From the NCBI GenBank assembly GCA_045544835.1, contig JAZPZS010000022.1, forward strand, positions 1-17,894: a stretch of DNA of 17,894 bases, written 5' to 3'. Positions 6,970-13,970 of the stretch are shown here, in pieces. The notes beneath the pieces are model-generated. The model saw only the letters and a list, made by a program, of their open reading frames with translations, ran no database searches and had not been told where the DNA came from. Source of the stretch: UBA1189 sp045544835. GTDB lineage: Bacteria > Bacteroidota > Bacteroidia > Bacteroidales > Bacteroidaceae. How positions within the stretch are numbered: the stretch's first letter is position 1; each line of letters starts with the position of its first letter. The position numbers were made by a program, and so were the translations under genes.

Positions 6970-9930
6970 ATGATAAGAAAAAGATTAAGCTTGTTTTGCA
7001 TGGTATTGGCATGCGTTGGGTTTGTTGGAGCGAGTAATCGCTATAGTTTGAACCTTGATTGGCTGTATCGTATAGGCGACTTTTCTGGAGCTGAAGCGGT
7101 GAAGTACGCCGAAAAGGGCTGGCAATCCATCTCGCTGCCCCGTGCCTTCAATGAGGACGAGGCTTACCGTCTGGCCATCGATGAGCTTACTGATACCGTG
7201 GTGTGGTACCGCAAGCATTTCCGTCTGCCCAAGGAGCATCGCAACGGCAAGGTGTTCGTGGAGTTCGAGGGTGTACGCCATGGAGCCGACTTCTACCTCA
7301 ACGGACATCACCTCGGGTACCATGAGAATGGAGTGATGGCCGTGGGGCTCGACCTCACACCCTATATAAACCGCAGGGGCGACAACGTGCTGGCCGTGAG
7401 GGTCGACAACAACTGGGGGTATCGGGAGCGTACCACCCACAGCACTTACCAGTGGAACAACAAGAATTTCAACGCCAACTATGGCGGCATACCCAAGAAC
7501 GTATACTTGCACCTTATGGGTGAGGTGTACCAGACACTGCCCCTATATAGTAACTTACAGACGACAGGCGTATATGTATATGCTACAGACTATGATATAT
7601 CTGCTCGTAAGGCTACCATTCACGTGGAGAGCGAGGTGCGCAACGAGAGTGGCCGGGCACGCACACTGATGCTCGAGTCGGTGGTAGTGGACATGGAGGG
7701 CCGTGAGGTGGCACACATGTCAAGCGCCCCCTTCACCTTGCAGGCTGGAGCCACCACCTTGGTCAAGGTACATGCACCGGCCGCGGGGCTTCACTTCTGG
7801 AGTTGGGGCTACGGCTACCTATACACGGTGAAGAGCCGTGTGGTAGAGGAGGGTGTAGTACTTGATGAGACTACCCTGCGCACGGGCTTCCGCAAGACAC
7901 GCTTTGCTGAAGGTAAGATATGGCTCAACGACCGTGTGCTGATGATGAAGGGCTTTGCCCAGCGCACCAGCAATGAGTGGCCCGCTGTGGGAATGAGTGT
8001 TCCGGCATGGCTCAGCGACTACTCGAATGGTATGATGGTGCAGGGCAACGCAAACCTCGTGCGGTGGATGCATGTGACACCATGGAAGCAGGATGTGGAG
8101 TCGTGCGACCGCGTGGGACTCATCCAGGCCATGCCTGCCGGCGATGCAGAAAAGGACCGCGAGGGGCGCCAGTGGGAGCACCGCGTGGAGCTCATGCGCG
8201 ATGCCATCATATATAACCGCAACAACCCCAGCATACTTTTTTATGAGTGCGGCAATGAATCGATTAGCCGGGAGCACATGGTAGAGATGAAGCGCGTGCG
8301 CGACCTCTACGACCCGCATGGCGGAAGAGCCATCGGTAGCCGCGAGATGCTCGATATCAATGAAGCCGAGTATGGTGGCGAGATGCTTTACATCAACACC
8401 TCGGCCAAGCACCCGATGTGGGCCATGGAGTATTGCCGCGACGAGGGCCTGCGAAAGTATTGGGATGCCCAAAGCTATCCCTACCATCCCGAGGGCAAGG
8501 GGCCTCTCTACCGTGGCAAGGATGCCAGCGACTACAACCACAACCAAGACCATATGGCCATAGAACACATACGTCGTTGGTACGACTACTGGCGGGTGCG
8601 CCCCGGTAGCGGCCGACGTGTGAGTTCCGGTGGCGTGAAGATTATTTTCTCTGACACGAACACTCACTTCCGCGGCGAATCGAACTACCGCACCAGTGGC
8701 GTCACCGATGCCATGCGCCTGCCTAAGGACAGCTACTATGCCCATCAGGTGATGTGGAACGGATGGGTCGACATAGAAGAGCATGGATGTCACATCATAG
8801 GCCATTGGAACTACCCGGAAGGGACAGTCAAGGAGGTATACGTGGTGTCATCGGCTGACAGTGTGGCTCTACTGCTCAATGGTATGCCCGTGGGCAAGGC
8901 TAAGCGTGAATATGACTTCCTATACACCTTCAGCGACGTGGCTTTCGTGCCAGGCACACTTCAGGCCATAGGCTACACTAAGGAGGGGCATGAGGTATGC
9001 ACCCACACCCTGCACACGGCTGGTGAGGGAGCCTCGTTACGCTTGACGTTGACCACGGACTCCGAGGGATTCCATGCTGATGGAGCTGACCTCGCCTTGG
9101 TAGAGGTGGAGGTGGTCGATAGCGAAGGACGTCGCTGCCCGCTCGACAATCACACCGTGCACTTTACCTTGAGCGGCCCTGCCCAGTGGCGTGGAGGCAT
9201 TGCACAAGCCGAAGGTAATGCCATATTGTCCACCCATCTACCCGTGGAGTGCGGTGTCAACCGTGCCATCGTGCGCAGCACCCGAAAGGTCGGGAAGGTG
9301 ACGCTGACAGCCGAGGCCGAAGGGCTAGCACCCGTAACCATCGCATGGGACGCATTGCCCGTGGAGGTGAAACACGGGCTGAGCCGATACATCGCTGCCG
9401 ACCATCAGCCTAGCCTGTTGGTACGTGGGGAGACTCCACAGACCCCATCATACACCGACTTCAAGCGCGACCTCGCCGTGGAGAGCATCACGGCAGGGTC
9501 AAACCAGGCCGATGCTGCAAACAGCCGCGACGACAACGAGCTGAGCGAATGGCGCAGCGACGGCAAGCGCGACAACGGATGGATCACCTATACGCTGGCC
9601 GACTCGAGTGTCGTGGACGAGGTCATCATCAAGCTCTCGGGCTGGCGCAGCCGAAGCTACCCGCTCGACATCTATGCCGACGGCAAGCGCGTATATAGTG
9701 GCGACACCGACCTAAGCCTGGGCTACGTATTCCTCCCCTTAGAGCCAGTGAAGGCAAAGTCCATCACCCTCTCGCTCCGCGGAGCTGCCATAGAGGGCGA
9801 TGGCTTCGGGCAGATTACCGAACTGGCAGGTGGCAATGCCGGAAACCTCGATGGATTCGGCGAAAAGAGCGGCACATCGGCCAACACGCTGCGCATCGTC
9901 GAAGTCAACTTTGTGCAACGGATAAGGTGA
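6970..9930 (+). CDS. Secreted glycoside hydrolase family 2 enzyme with C-terminal discoidin-like domain
   Basis: GH2 enzymes are retaining beta-galactosidases, glucuronidases, mannosidases and relatives; the substrate here is not readable. The 986-aa product starts with a signal peptide (MIRKRLSLFCMVLACVGFVGAS) without a lipobox. Domains in order: jelly-roll sugar-binding domain (~25-170, with VWYRKHFRLP and VFVEFEGVRHGADFYLNG), Ig-like (~185-290), TIM barrel (~300-590), DUF4982-like (~595-680, AHQVMWNGW), an Ig/invasin-like domain (~690-800), and an F5/8-type domain (~850-986, ELSEWRSDGKRDNGWITY). The acid/base is E430 in YECGNES. The nucleophile is less sure; E487 in PMWAMEY is the best candidate, only 57 residues on. 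No SusC/SusD partner is in the window. The gene is monocistronic, with terminators on both sides. Confidence 0.92.
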   Translation: MIRKRLSLFCMVLACVGFVGASNRYSLNLDWLYRIGDFSGAEAVKYAEKGWQSISLPRAFNEDEAYRLAIDELTDTVVWYRKHFRLPKEHRNGKVFVEFEGVRHGADFYLNGHHLGYHENGVMAVGLDLTPYINRRGDNVLAVRVDNNWGYRERTTHSTYQWNNKNFNANYGGIPKNVYLHLMGEVYQTLPLYSNLQTTGVYVYATDYDISARKATIHVESEVRNESGRARTLMLESVVVDMEGREVAHMSSAPFTLQAGATTLVKVHAPAAGLHFWSWGYGYLYTVKSRVVEEGVVLDETTLRTGFRKTRFAEGKIWLNDRVLMMKGFAQRTSNEWPAVGMSVPAWLSDYSNGMMVQGNANLVRWMHVTPWKQDVESCDRVGLIQAMPAGDAEKDREGRQWEHRVELMRDAIIYNRNNPSILFYECGNESISREHMVEMKRVRDLYDPHGGRAIGSREMLDINEAEYGGEMLYINTSAKHPMWAMEYCRDEGLRKYWDAQSYPYHPEGKGPLYRGKDASDYNHNQDHMAIEHIRRWYDYWRVRPGSGRRVSSGGVKIIFSDTNTHFRGESNYRTSGVTDAMRLPKDSYYAHQVMWNGWVDIEEHGCHIIGHWNYPEGTVKEVYVVSSADSVALLLNGMPVGKAKREYDFLYTFSDVAFVPGTLQAIGYTKEGHEVCTHTLHTAGEGASLRLTLTTDSEGFHADGADLALVEVEVVDSEGRRCPLDNHTVHFTLSGPAQWRGGIAQAEGNAILSTHLPVECGVNRAIVRSTRKVGKVTLTAEAEGLAPVTIAWDALPVEVKHGLSRYIAADHQPSLLVRGETPQTPSYTDFKRDLAVESITAGSNQADAANSRDDNELSEWRSDGKRDNGWITYTLADSSVVDEVIIKLSGWRSRSYPLDIYADGKRVYSGDTDLSLGYVFLPLEPVKAKSITLSLRGAAIEGDGFGQITELAGGNAGNLDGFGEKSGTSANTLRIVEVNFVQRIR

Positions 9931-9971
9931 TGTTGATGTAGGGGAGGGGGCGACAAGCAACAAATAGCATC

Positions 9972-10020
9972 GAAGGCTCTAAAGTCTGCATCAGGCAAGC
10001 TTTAGAGCCTTCTATTTTCC
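9972..10020 (+). terminator. Rho-independent terminator after the GH2 gene
   Basis: A perfect 13-bp stem, GAAGGCTCTAAAG (9972-9984) with CTTTAGAGCCTTC (10000-10012), has a 15-nt loop and is followed by TATTTT. It starts 41 bp after the GH2 stop. Confidence 0.88.
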
Positions 10021-10051
10021 CATAATTGTGCGTGCTATTGTATAAAACAAG

Positions 10052-10088
10052 TGTAAAATTTGTGTACAAATAAGTGTACATTTTTTCG
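10052..10088 (+). repeat. Left 37-bp terminal inverted repeat of the MITE-like element
   Basis: It pairs with 10574-10610 at 36 of 37 positions; the mismatch is at 10057. It begins TGTAAAATTTG and ends TTTTTTCG, with two direct TGTACA motifs at 10063 and 10075, 12 bp apart. Symmetry is lost beyond 10052. Confidence 0.85.
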
Positions 10089-10124
10089 TCATAAATCTTT
10101 TTCTGACAGTTGCTTACGCCATTG

Positions 10125-10139
10125 AAAGTGTACATTTGC
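10125..10139 (+). repeat. Left subterminal inverted repeat
   Basis: AAAGTGTACATTTGC is the exact reverse complement of 10522-10536. It carries the third TGTACA of the left side, at 10129. Confidence 0.8.
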
Positions 10140-10275
10140 CTTTCCACAGCTTTTTTCTGTTTTTTTGACGTCTTCACGAACACTCCTTGGCGCACCTTAT
10201 CGATGTAATACTCCTTGGCCAGCTTAGCCGCCTTCTTGGCTACGGCATTCTCTTTGTTGGACAAAGAGAAAAATA

Positions 10276-10361
10276 TTTCTAACTGCGAGTGGAAATGTTT
10301 CTAACTGCAAATAGAAATCATTCTACCTGCAGGTAGAAACTCTTCTATCTGCAAGTAGAAA
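10276..10361. repeat. Four tandem 20-bp imperfect palindromes at an exact 22-bp period
   Basis: Units start at 10276, 10298, 10320 and 10342, separated by 2-bp linkers. Each follows TTTCTA-nCTGCAn-TAGAAA; unit 3 is close to a perfect palindrome around CCTGCAGG, and unit 1 is the most diverged (GCGAGTGGAAA). The outer arms and the CTGC core are conserved while the linkers vary, so selection or copying acts on the palindrome. The 22-bp step is about two helical turns, so bound proteins would lie on one face of the DNA; as RNA each unit could form a short hairpin. Confidence 0.9.
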
Positions 10362-10521
10362 AAGTGAAGGGCGAAGAGAAATTTGGTAAGGGGCAATGTG
10401 ATTGTCACGAAAATACTAACCTTAATGTACGTCACCATGAAGGTAAAGAAATCGCGGTTATTACCGACCTACGAAGGGGAACTTCGGACGAGAAGAATAA
10501 CGTAAAAATAGATGCCCGAGA

Positions 10522-10536
10522 GCAAATGTACACTTT
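10522..10536 (-). repeat. Right subterminal inverted repeat
   Basis: GCAAATGTACACTTT is the exact reverse complement of 10125-10139. It carries the innermost right-hand TGTACA, at 10527. Confidence 0.8.
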
Positions 10537-10573
10537 TGATAGCATAATCCACTGACTGACACGTGAGTTATCC

Positions 10574-10610
10574 CGAAAAAATGTACACTTATTTGTACAC
10601 AAATCTTACA
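10574..10610 (-). repeat. Right 37-bp terminal inverted repeat of the MITE-like element
   Basis: Reverse complement of 10052-10088 with one mismatch. It carries TGTACA at 10582 and 10594. Symmetry is lost beyond 10610. Confidence 0.85.
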
Positions 10611-10624
10611 TGTCAAATCACTTT

Positions 10625-10927
10625 CTATGTAACTTCGTTACGGTGTATTGTAGCCTTCGTGAAGAGGGTACGCATTATATACAAGCTTACCCACGCTACA
10701 TGATTCGGCTTTTCGGGATATGTATGCGGAATATCCACCTCTACATTATGGTTGTGTACGTAGTCATTGTCGTGTACAACGGCTTTTCCTGTGGTGTATA
10801 GCCGAGGGGTCTCCTCTACAGGAATCTCTATTCTGGTTCCGTCGGTCTTGTGGATGATGAGCGCTTTCTGTGCCGACAGGTTGAAAGCGAAGAGCATACA
10901 GAGCCCTATGGATATATATCGTTTCAT
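10625..10927 (-). pseudogene. Truncated copy of the 431-aa surface-protein gene (signal peptide and N-terminal module only)
   Basis: This 100-codon frame repeats the first 74 residues of the protein encoded at 12675-13970, including the signal peptide MKRYISIGLCMLFAFNLSAQ and the module KALIIHKTDGTRIEIPVEE, with one amino-acid change (K32R). Homology stops at 10704; the last ~26 residues (NHVAWVSLYIMRTLF onward) are read from unrelated DNA. It keeps a start codon and no internal stop, so a short exported peptide could still be made, but it lacks all downstream domains. Most changes between the copies in this stretch are silent, which fits a recent duplication or past selection. Its former upstream neighbour survives as the remnant at 10950-11110, with the original 22-bp spacing. 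Confidence 0.7.
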
Positions 10928-11079
10928 CAGAGTATCTGTTTTTGTGTGGTTATTCATACGGATAGGTAAGTTTTTTTTCACAAATCGCTTTAGGGGTGAG
11001 TTGGATGTAGTTGAGCATTATCTCCTTTACGCTATTGTCTGCAGGCTGTATGCGCAGATAATGGTCGGTATGCCCATCG
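10704..11079 (+). repeat. Copy 1 of a 376-bp direct duplication (partner 13747-14122)
   Basis: The two copies align without gaps at a constant offset of 3043 bp, with eight differences counted by eye (about 98% identity). The block spans the 3' end of the FAS1 gene, the 22-bp gap and the 5' end of the 431-aa gene. The left edge falls 93 bp from the MITE-like element; the right edge is the deletion junction at CATCG (11075-11079). Confidence 0.95.
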
Positions 11080-11110
11080 TAACTGATAATGTCATTGATA
11101 CAATGGTAAA
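10950..11110 (-). pseudogene. Remnant of a second copy of the FAS1 gene, with an in-frame internal deletion
   Basis: Read on the minus strand this encodes YHCINDIISYD joined directly to GHTDHYLRIQPADN, ending KKLTYPYE. The first part matches residues ~273-283 of the intact 514-aa FAS1 protein and the second its last ~42 residues. The join removes 570 bp (190 codons) relative to the intact gene and lies in CATCG, which is present at both parental sites (ending at 14122 and 14692). The frame has no start and meets a stop just upstream of the match. Homology ends near 11110, seven bases before the hipA remnant stop. Confidence 0.85.
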
Positions 11111-11116
11111 ATTCTG

Positions 11117-12080
11117 CTATTCACGATACAGCAATGTGTCATCAATCATTTTCATCATCTCTGTAGGGATATTATACTCCTTCGCTAAGGTTGGCCACAT
11201 CGACACCGCATGGCAAATTTCATTGATAATATCATTTGCGTATTTGATGTTCATAGACTCTGCAACGACCAACAGGTCTGCTCTTGTAATATTGTCCCAT
11301 TTGTTGTTGACAGACATCTGATGGCGCAAAGTCCACTCGCCTTGAGGGTTATATGCCCATGACACATCATAAGCCGGCGACAGCCTCCAACTTCCCGTTT
11401 TATCCATTAAGAATGAAATATTCTTGGTATGGTCATCTTGGTTTCGTGCAATCACATTGAAAGCCATGCGTCTGAACATCTGTTCTGCTTGTCTGTATGG
11501 CAAGCGCAGACGGCGCATTACTTGAAAAGCCTGTTCGTACGAATAGGCATGCAACATCTTGTAGTCGTAGTGTGCCAATCCACACAATGTCTGCATATGC
11601 AATTTTTCGTTTCCATCTATGCGGTCAAAGCGCTTGGTCATAAAGTGTGCCCTACCATTTTCAGTAAGCAGGAGGCATTCACTCATCTCCATTCCTGCCA
11701 GCAATGCCATTTTATAGTAGACATACTCTATCTTTCCATAATGCTGGGGATCCCCCAAGGAGGCATTTGTCACACCGTCAAGTTTTAACAACCAATGGCT
11801 AAATCCTTCAGATGCATCCATTTGTCCCGATCTCACCTCTCCAGCAAAGCCTTTCCGTAGGCATCGGCCAATAGCCCTGGCAACCCCATGAAGGTATCCT
11901 TAGACAGTTCTCTGAAATAATAGGTTCCTCCATCTCTGACAGGCATCATAAGCGGAGAAAGTTCCCAGTTTTTTTGTAGAAAGAGGGCTCATACTCAAAC
12001 GAAGCGGTGTTTGTCCCTTCGTTCCATAGTACGGCTCCCACATACTCGCCCCAAATATATACTTTCGCTAAATTTACCAT
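11117..12080 (-). pseudogene. hipA: hipA-family toxin kinase, disrupted by a frameshift and an internal deletion
   Basis: HipA toxins are Ser/Thr kinases neutralised by HipB; some phosphorylate aminoacyl-tRNA synthetases and induce persistence. Three frames together give one HipA. The N-terminus starts at 12080 (MVNLAKVYIWGEYVGAVLW). After FYKK a run of seven T (11969-11975) shifts the frame, and the next frame continues NWELSPLMMPV to GLPGLLADAYGKALLE. Then, near 11839, it jumps to EVRSGQMDASEGFSHWLLK, skipping about 100 residues present in full-length members. The C-terminal kinase part is complete, with RNQDDHTKN (catalytic-loop-like) and SPAYDVSWAY (DFG-like). The last frame alone (GTG at 11836, 239 codons) could be called as a gene but would lack the N-terminal lobe. 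Likely inactive. Confidence 0.88.
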
Positions 12081-12412
12081 TCCGATTCTTGTTTCTGGTT
12101 ATTGCTTTTCGTTGCCGAGGCACGCTGGCGTGACTTCTTGCCTTCCAGCAGCTTTGCGTATGCTATCGGGCTTATTTCTGGCTCTTTCAGTAACCCATCT
12201 AACACGTGCAGTGAATTCAAGGCTCTAAGCAGTGATATAAGAGTTTTTAGCGATACGCTCTCGCCTCGTTCCATTGCAGCCACGCAACTCATCGATACTC
12301 CTGCCAAAGTTGCAAGTTCCCTTTGACTTATATTCTTGTCAAGTCTTTGGCGTCTTATCTCTTCGCCAATTCTTAACAGAATCATCTTGTCCGTAAAAGC
12401 ATATACATCCAT
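12074..12412 (-). CDS. hipB: HipB-like XRE-family antitoxin/transcriptional repressor
   Basis: HipB proteins bind their own operator and HipA. The ~112-aa product has an XRE helix-turn-helix at about residues 14-70 (IGEEIRRQRL, SQRELATLAGVSMSCVAAMERG), followed by a basic, polar tail (GKKSRQRASATKSNNQKQ). The stop overlaps the hipA start by 7 bp, typical of translational coupling in this module. The frame is open to an ATG at 12433, but the promoter call puts transcription start about there, so MDVYAFTDK at 12412 is preferred; MILLRIGEE at 12385 is a further option. It appears intact although its toxin is broken, so it may survive as an orphan regulator. Confidence 0.9.
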   Translation of the reverse strand: MDVYAFTDKMILLRIGEEIRRQRLDKNISQRELATLAGVSMSCVAAMERGESVSLKTLISLLRALNSLHVLDGLLKEPEISPIAYAKLLEGKKSRQRASATKSNNQKQESEW

Positions 12413-12440
12413 AATAATTGTATTTTTAATCATTACGCAG

Positions 12441-12479
12441 CAAATATAACAACAATAACTGGATTTCCAATTATTGTTG
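12441..12479 (-). promoter_or_regulatory. hipB promoter -7 box with adjoining 30-bp palindromic operator
   Basis: On the minus strand TATATTTG (12441-12448) is a full TAnnTTTG match. Immediately upstream, covering the spacer and -33 zone, 12450-12479 is a near-perfect 30-bp palindrome: CAACAATAA and TTATTGTTG as outer arms, TGGA and TCCA inside, one mismatched pair and a TT centre. The position suits autorepression by HipB. A plus-strand T run follows (12484-12490), so a terminator role cannot be fully excluded, though no plus-strand gene ends here. Confidence 0.65.
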
Positions 12480-12586
12480 CGTCTTTTTTTAGTGGGGTAA
12501 CCAATTATTTAAGATTGACTACTCGGTAATAATCGTTGTATTTTCGGATGGTGATTAAGTGAGAGAAAAGAATAGCATAAAACAGT

Positions 12587-12636
12587 GTGCATTCTATGCT
12601 CCATTTACGGTGGAAGCATAGAATGCACATTTTTTT
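12587..12636. terminator. Probably bidirectional terminator downstream of the surface-protein operon
   Basis: A 14-bp perfect stem, GTGCATTCTATGCT (12587-12600) with its complement at 12615-12628, is extended inward by CCA/TGG with a single bulge. The plus strand continues with seven T; the minus strand continues with TGTTTTAT. It lies 47 bp beyond the stop of the 431-aa gene and separates that operon from hipBA. Confidence 0.85.
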
Positions 12637-12674
12637 ACTCGACCGCTTGGACCGAACTGAGGAGAGCAGTAATC

Positions 12675-13970
12675 TTACTTCTCCTCCTTCACAGCCACAG
12701 CCTCTTGCTGCTTGTAAGGTCCTACGGGTGTCACCTTGATCTGGGCGATGCGCAGGATGCGGGAGTATTTGTTCCTTTTTACGAGAACAGGGTTTATGTT
12801 ACTTGCCACTCCTATCGAAGCTTCTCCGAAGCCATTGACGGCGATGGAGTCAAATGATATTACAGTACATTTGTCTGTCTCTGTGTATATCTGTTCGCTG
12901 TTGAGTTTTTTAGTTGTCGCGCCACCGCTTGATGTCATTTGTATTTTTATTACGGACTGCAAGGTGTCGATCTCTTCCGTATCGGGTGCTATGGTTATCT
13001 CTATATTATATTTTTGTTTGGCAAGTAAAGGATTGGGAAGTATAAACTCTACAGTCGGCTGTGTTCCTGCACTGGAACCTGTGAATACCCTGTATCCGTT
13101 TCCTGGCACTCCCCATTTCTCTTCGCATTCCACGTACGGCAGTGCTGTGGTGACGTTACTGAGGCTTGTTTCCCAACTTGTTGTGCCAATCATTGTCATC
13201 TCCGTATTGTAGGTCTCCAGTATGTATGCTGCAAAATCATCTACAATCGTATCGAGTTGATAGAGAACTCCATCGCAACATTCATACACTGCCGAACAAG
13301 TTCCCTTGAGCATTTCGATACGCTCGGGGGTTAGGTAACTAATCCATAAGGGAAGAAGCATATTCTTGTAATTTTTTATTCCTTTCAGAAAATCAACTTC
13401 CTTGATGAATGTTGCCCAAGCATCTTCTGTTGGCATGATATATTCGCCTTCTTTATAAACTTCTGCACCATACCAACTCATTCGTGGATGATCAACGTAT
13501 ACGCAATATTCTTCGCTGTAATAATACTGTCCCACAAACTTGACGTACGAACGGACGTAATAGGTGGTGTTGTATTCCGCTGCAAAGGTATTCTCCATAA
13601 TGTCGTCGGTGCGCAGAATGAAGTCCCCCTCCCAAGTAAGTATGCAAGTATCGTTCTTCTCCACATCAACGCCAGGCGATGTAGAGATGCAGATTCCGCC
13701 CGCTTCCAGTTCCACTGCACCGTTGAGTACGTCAATAATGGTCACTTTCGGCTTTTCGGGATATGTATGCGGTATATCCACCTCTACATTATGGTTGTGT
13801 ACGTAGTCATTGTCGTGTACAACGGCTTTTCCTGTGGTGTATAGCCGAGGGGTCTCCTCTACAGGAATCTCTATTTTGGTTCCGTCGGTCTTGTGGATGA
13901 TGAGCGCTTTCTGTGCCGACAAGTTGAAAGCGAAGAGCATACAGAGTCCTATGGATATATATCGTTTCAT
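12675..13970 (-). CDS. Exported multidomain protein with FN3-like repeat and possible degenerate FAS1 region
   Basis: I do not recognise a named family for the whole 431-aa protein. It has a signal peptide (MKRYISIGLCMLFAFNLSAQ, no lipobox), a short module KALIIHKTDGTKIEIPVEE (~21-39), then an FN3-like unit of the Bacteroidetes type (~77-160: GGICISTSPG, YNTTYYVRSYVKF). Residues ~175-245 (MPTEDAWATFIKE, CCDGVLYQLDTIV) resemble the edges of a FAS1 domain but are diverged. A C-terminal beta-sandwich (~270-420: FILPNPLLAKQKYNIEITI, SRILRIAQIKVTPVG) follows. The frame opens at 14024, overlapping the upstream gene by 32 bp; the ATG at 13970, 22 bp after that gene's stop, fits the signal peptide. 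It is third in the operon and its 5' end is duplicated at 10704. Confidence 0.85.
   Translation of the reverse strand: MKRYISIGLCMLFAFNLSAQKALIIHKTDGTKIEIPVEETPRLYTTGKAVVHDNDYVHNHNVEVDIPHTYPEKPKVTIIDVLNGAVELEAGGICISTSPGVDVEKNDTCILTWEGDFILRTDDIMENTFAAEYNTTYYVRSYVKFVGQYYYSEEYCVYVDHPRMSWYGAEVYKEGEYIMPTEDAWATFIKEVDFLKGIKNYKNMLLPLWISYLTPERIEMLKGTCSAVYECCDGVLYQLDTIVDDFAAYILETYNTEMTMIGTTSWETSLSNVTTALPYVECEEKWGVPGNGYRVFTGSSAGTQPTVEFILPNPLLAKQKYNIEITIAPDTEEIDTLQSVIKIQMTSSGGATTKKLNSEQIYTETDKCTVISFDSIAVNGFGEASIGVASNINPVLVKRNKYSRILRIAQIKVTPVGPYKQQEAVAVKEEK

Larger units (their letters stand above)
10052..10610. mobile_element. MITE-like non-autonomous element with palindromic minisatellite core
   Basis: This 559-bp segment is bounded by 37-bp inverted repeats differing at one base. 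A second 15-bp inverted repeat lies inside each end (10125-10139 and 10522-10536), and four 22-bp-spaced palindromes sit in the middle (10276-10361). No transposase is encoded: the longest frames are a Lys/Ala-rich minus-strand frame from 10264 and a 63-codon plus-strand frame, both running into the inverted repeats. The motif TGTACA occurs six times in mirror order: 10063, 10075 and 10129 on the left, 10527, 10582 and 10594 on the right, which would suit a transposase-binding pattern. No target-site duplication is evident. The layout recalls the BrickBuilt MITEs of Porphyromonas gingivalis, which I remember as combining terminal inverted repeats with short tandem repeats; homology to them is untested. 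It lies between the GH2 terminator and the duplicated block. Confidence 0.7.

Noticed and set aside
7819..8805. 328-codon minus-strand frame opposite the GH2 gene
   Set aside because: A shadow of G/C-rich codon use in the GH2 gene; its translation has no coherent domain, while the plus strand has clear GH2 motifs.
10276..10361. CRISPR array
   Set aside because: Repeats are palindromic with 2-bp linkers, there are no unique spacers and no cas genes.
10042..10620. Target-site duplication flanking the MITE-like element
   Set aside because: The ten bases outside each end share no direct repeat; the insertion may be old or the element may not duplicate its target.
10767..11321. 184-codon plus-strand frame across the duplicated block and hipA end
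   Set aside because: It is antisense to two recognisable remnants, and the matching copy at 13810 breaks the frame.
11117..11836. The 239-codon hipA C-terminal frame as a complete gene from GTG
   Set aside because: Upstream DNA encodes the rest of HipA in two other frames, so this is a fragment of a pseudogene.
12450..12490. Terminator on the plus strand (palindrome followed by T run)
   Set aside because: No plus-strand gene lies upstream; the position against the hipB -7 box makes an operator the better reading. Kept as a caveat in that entry.
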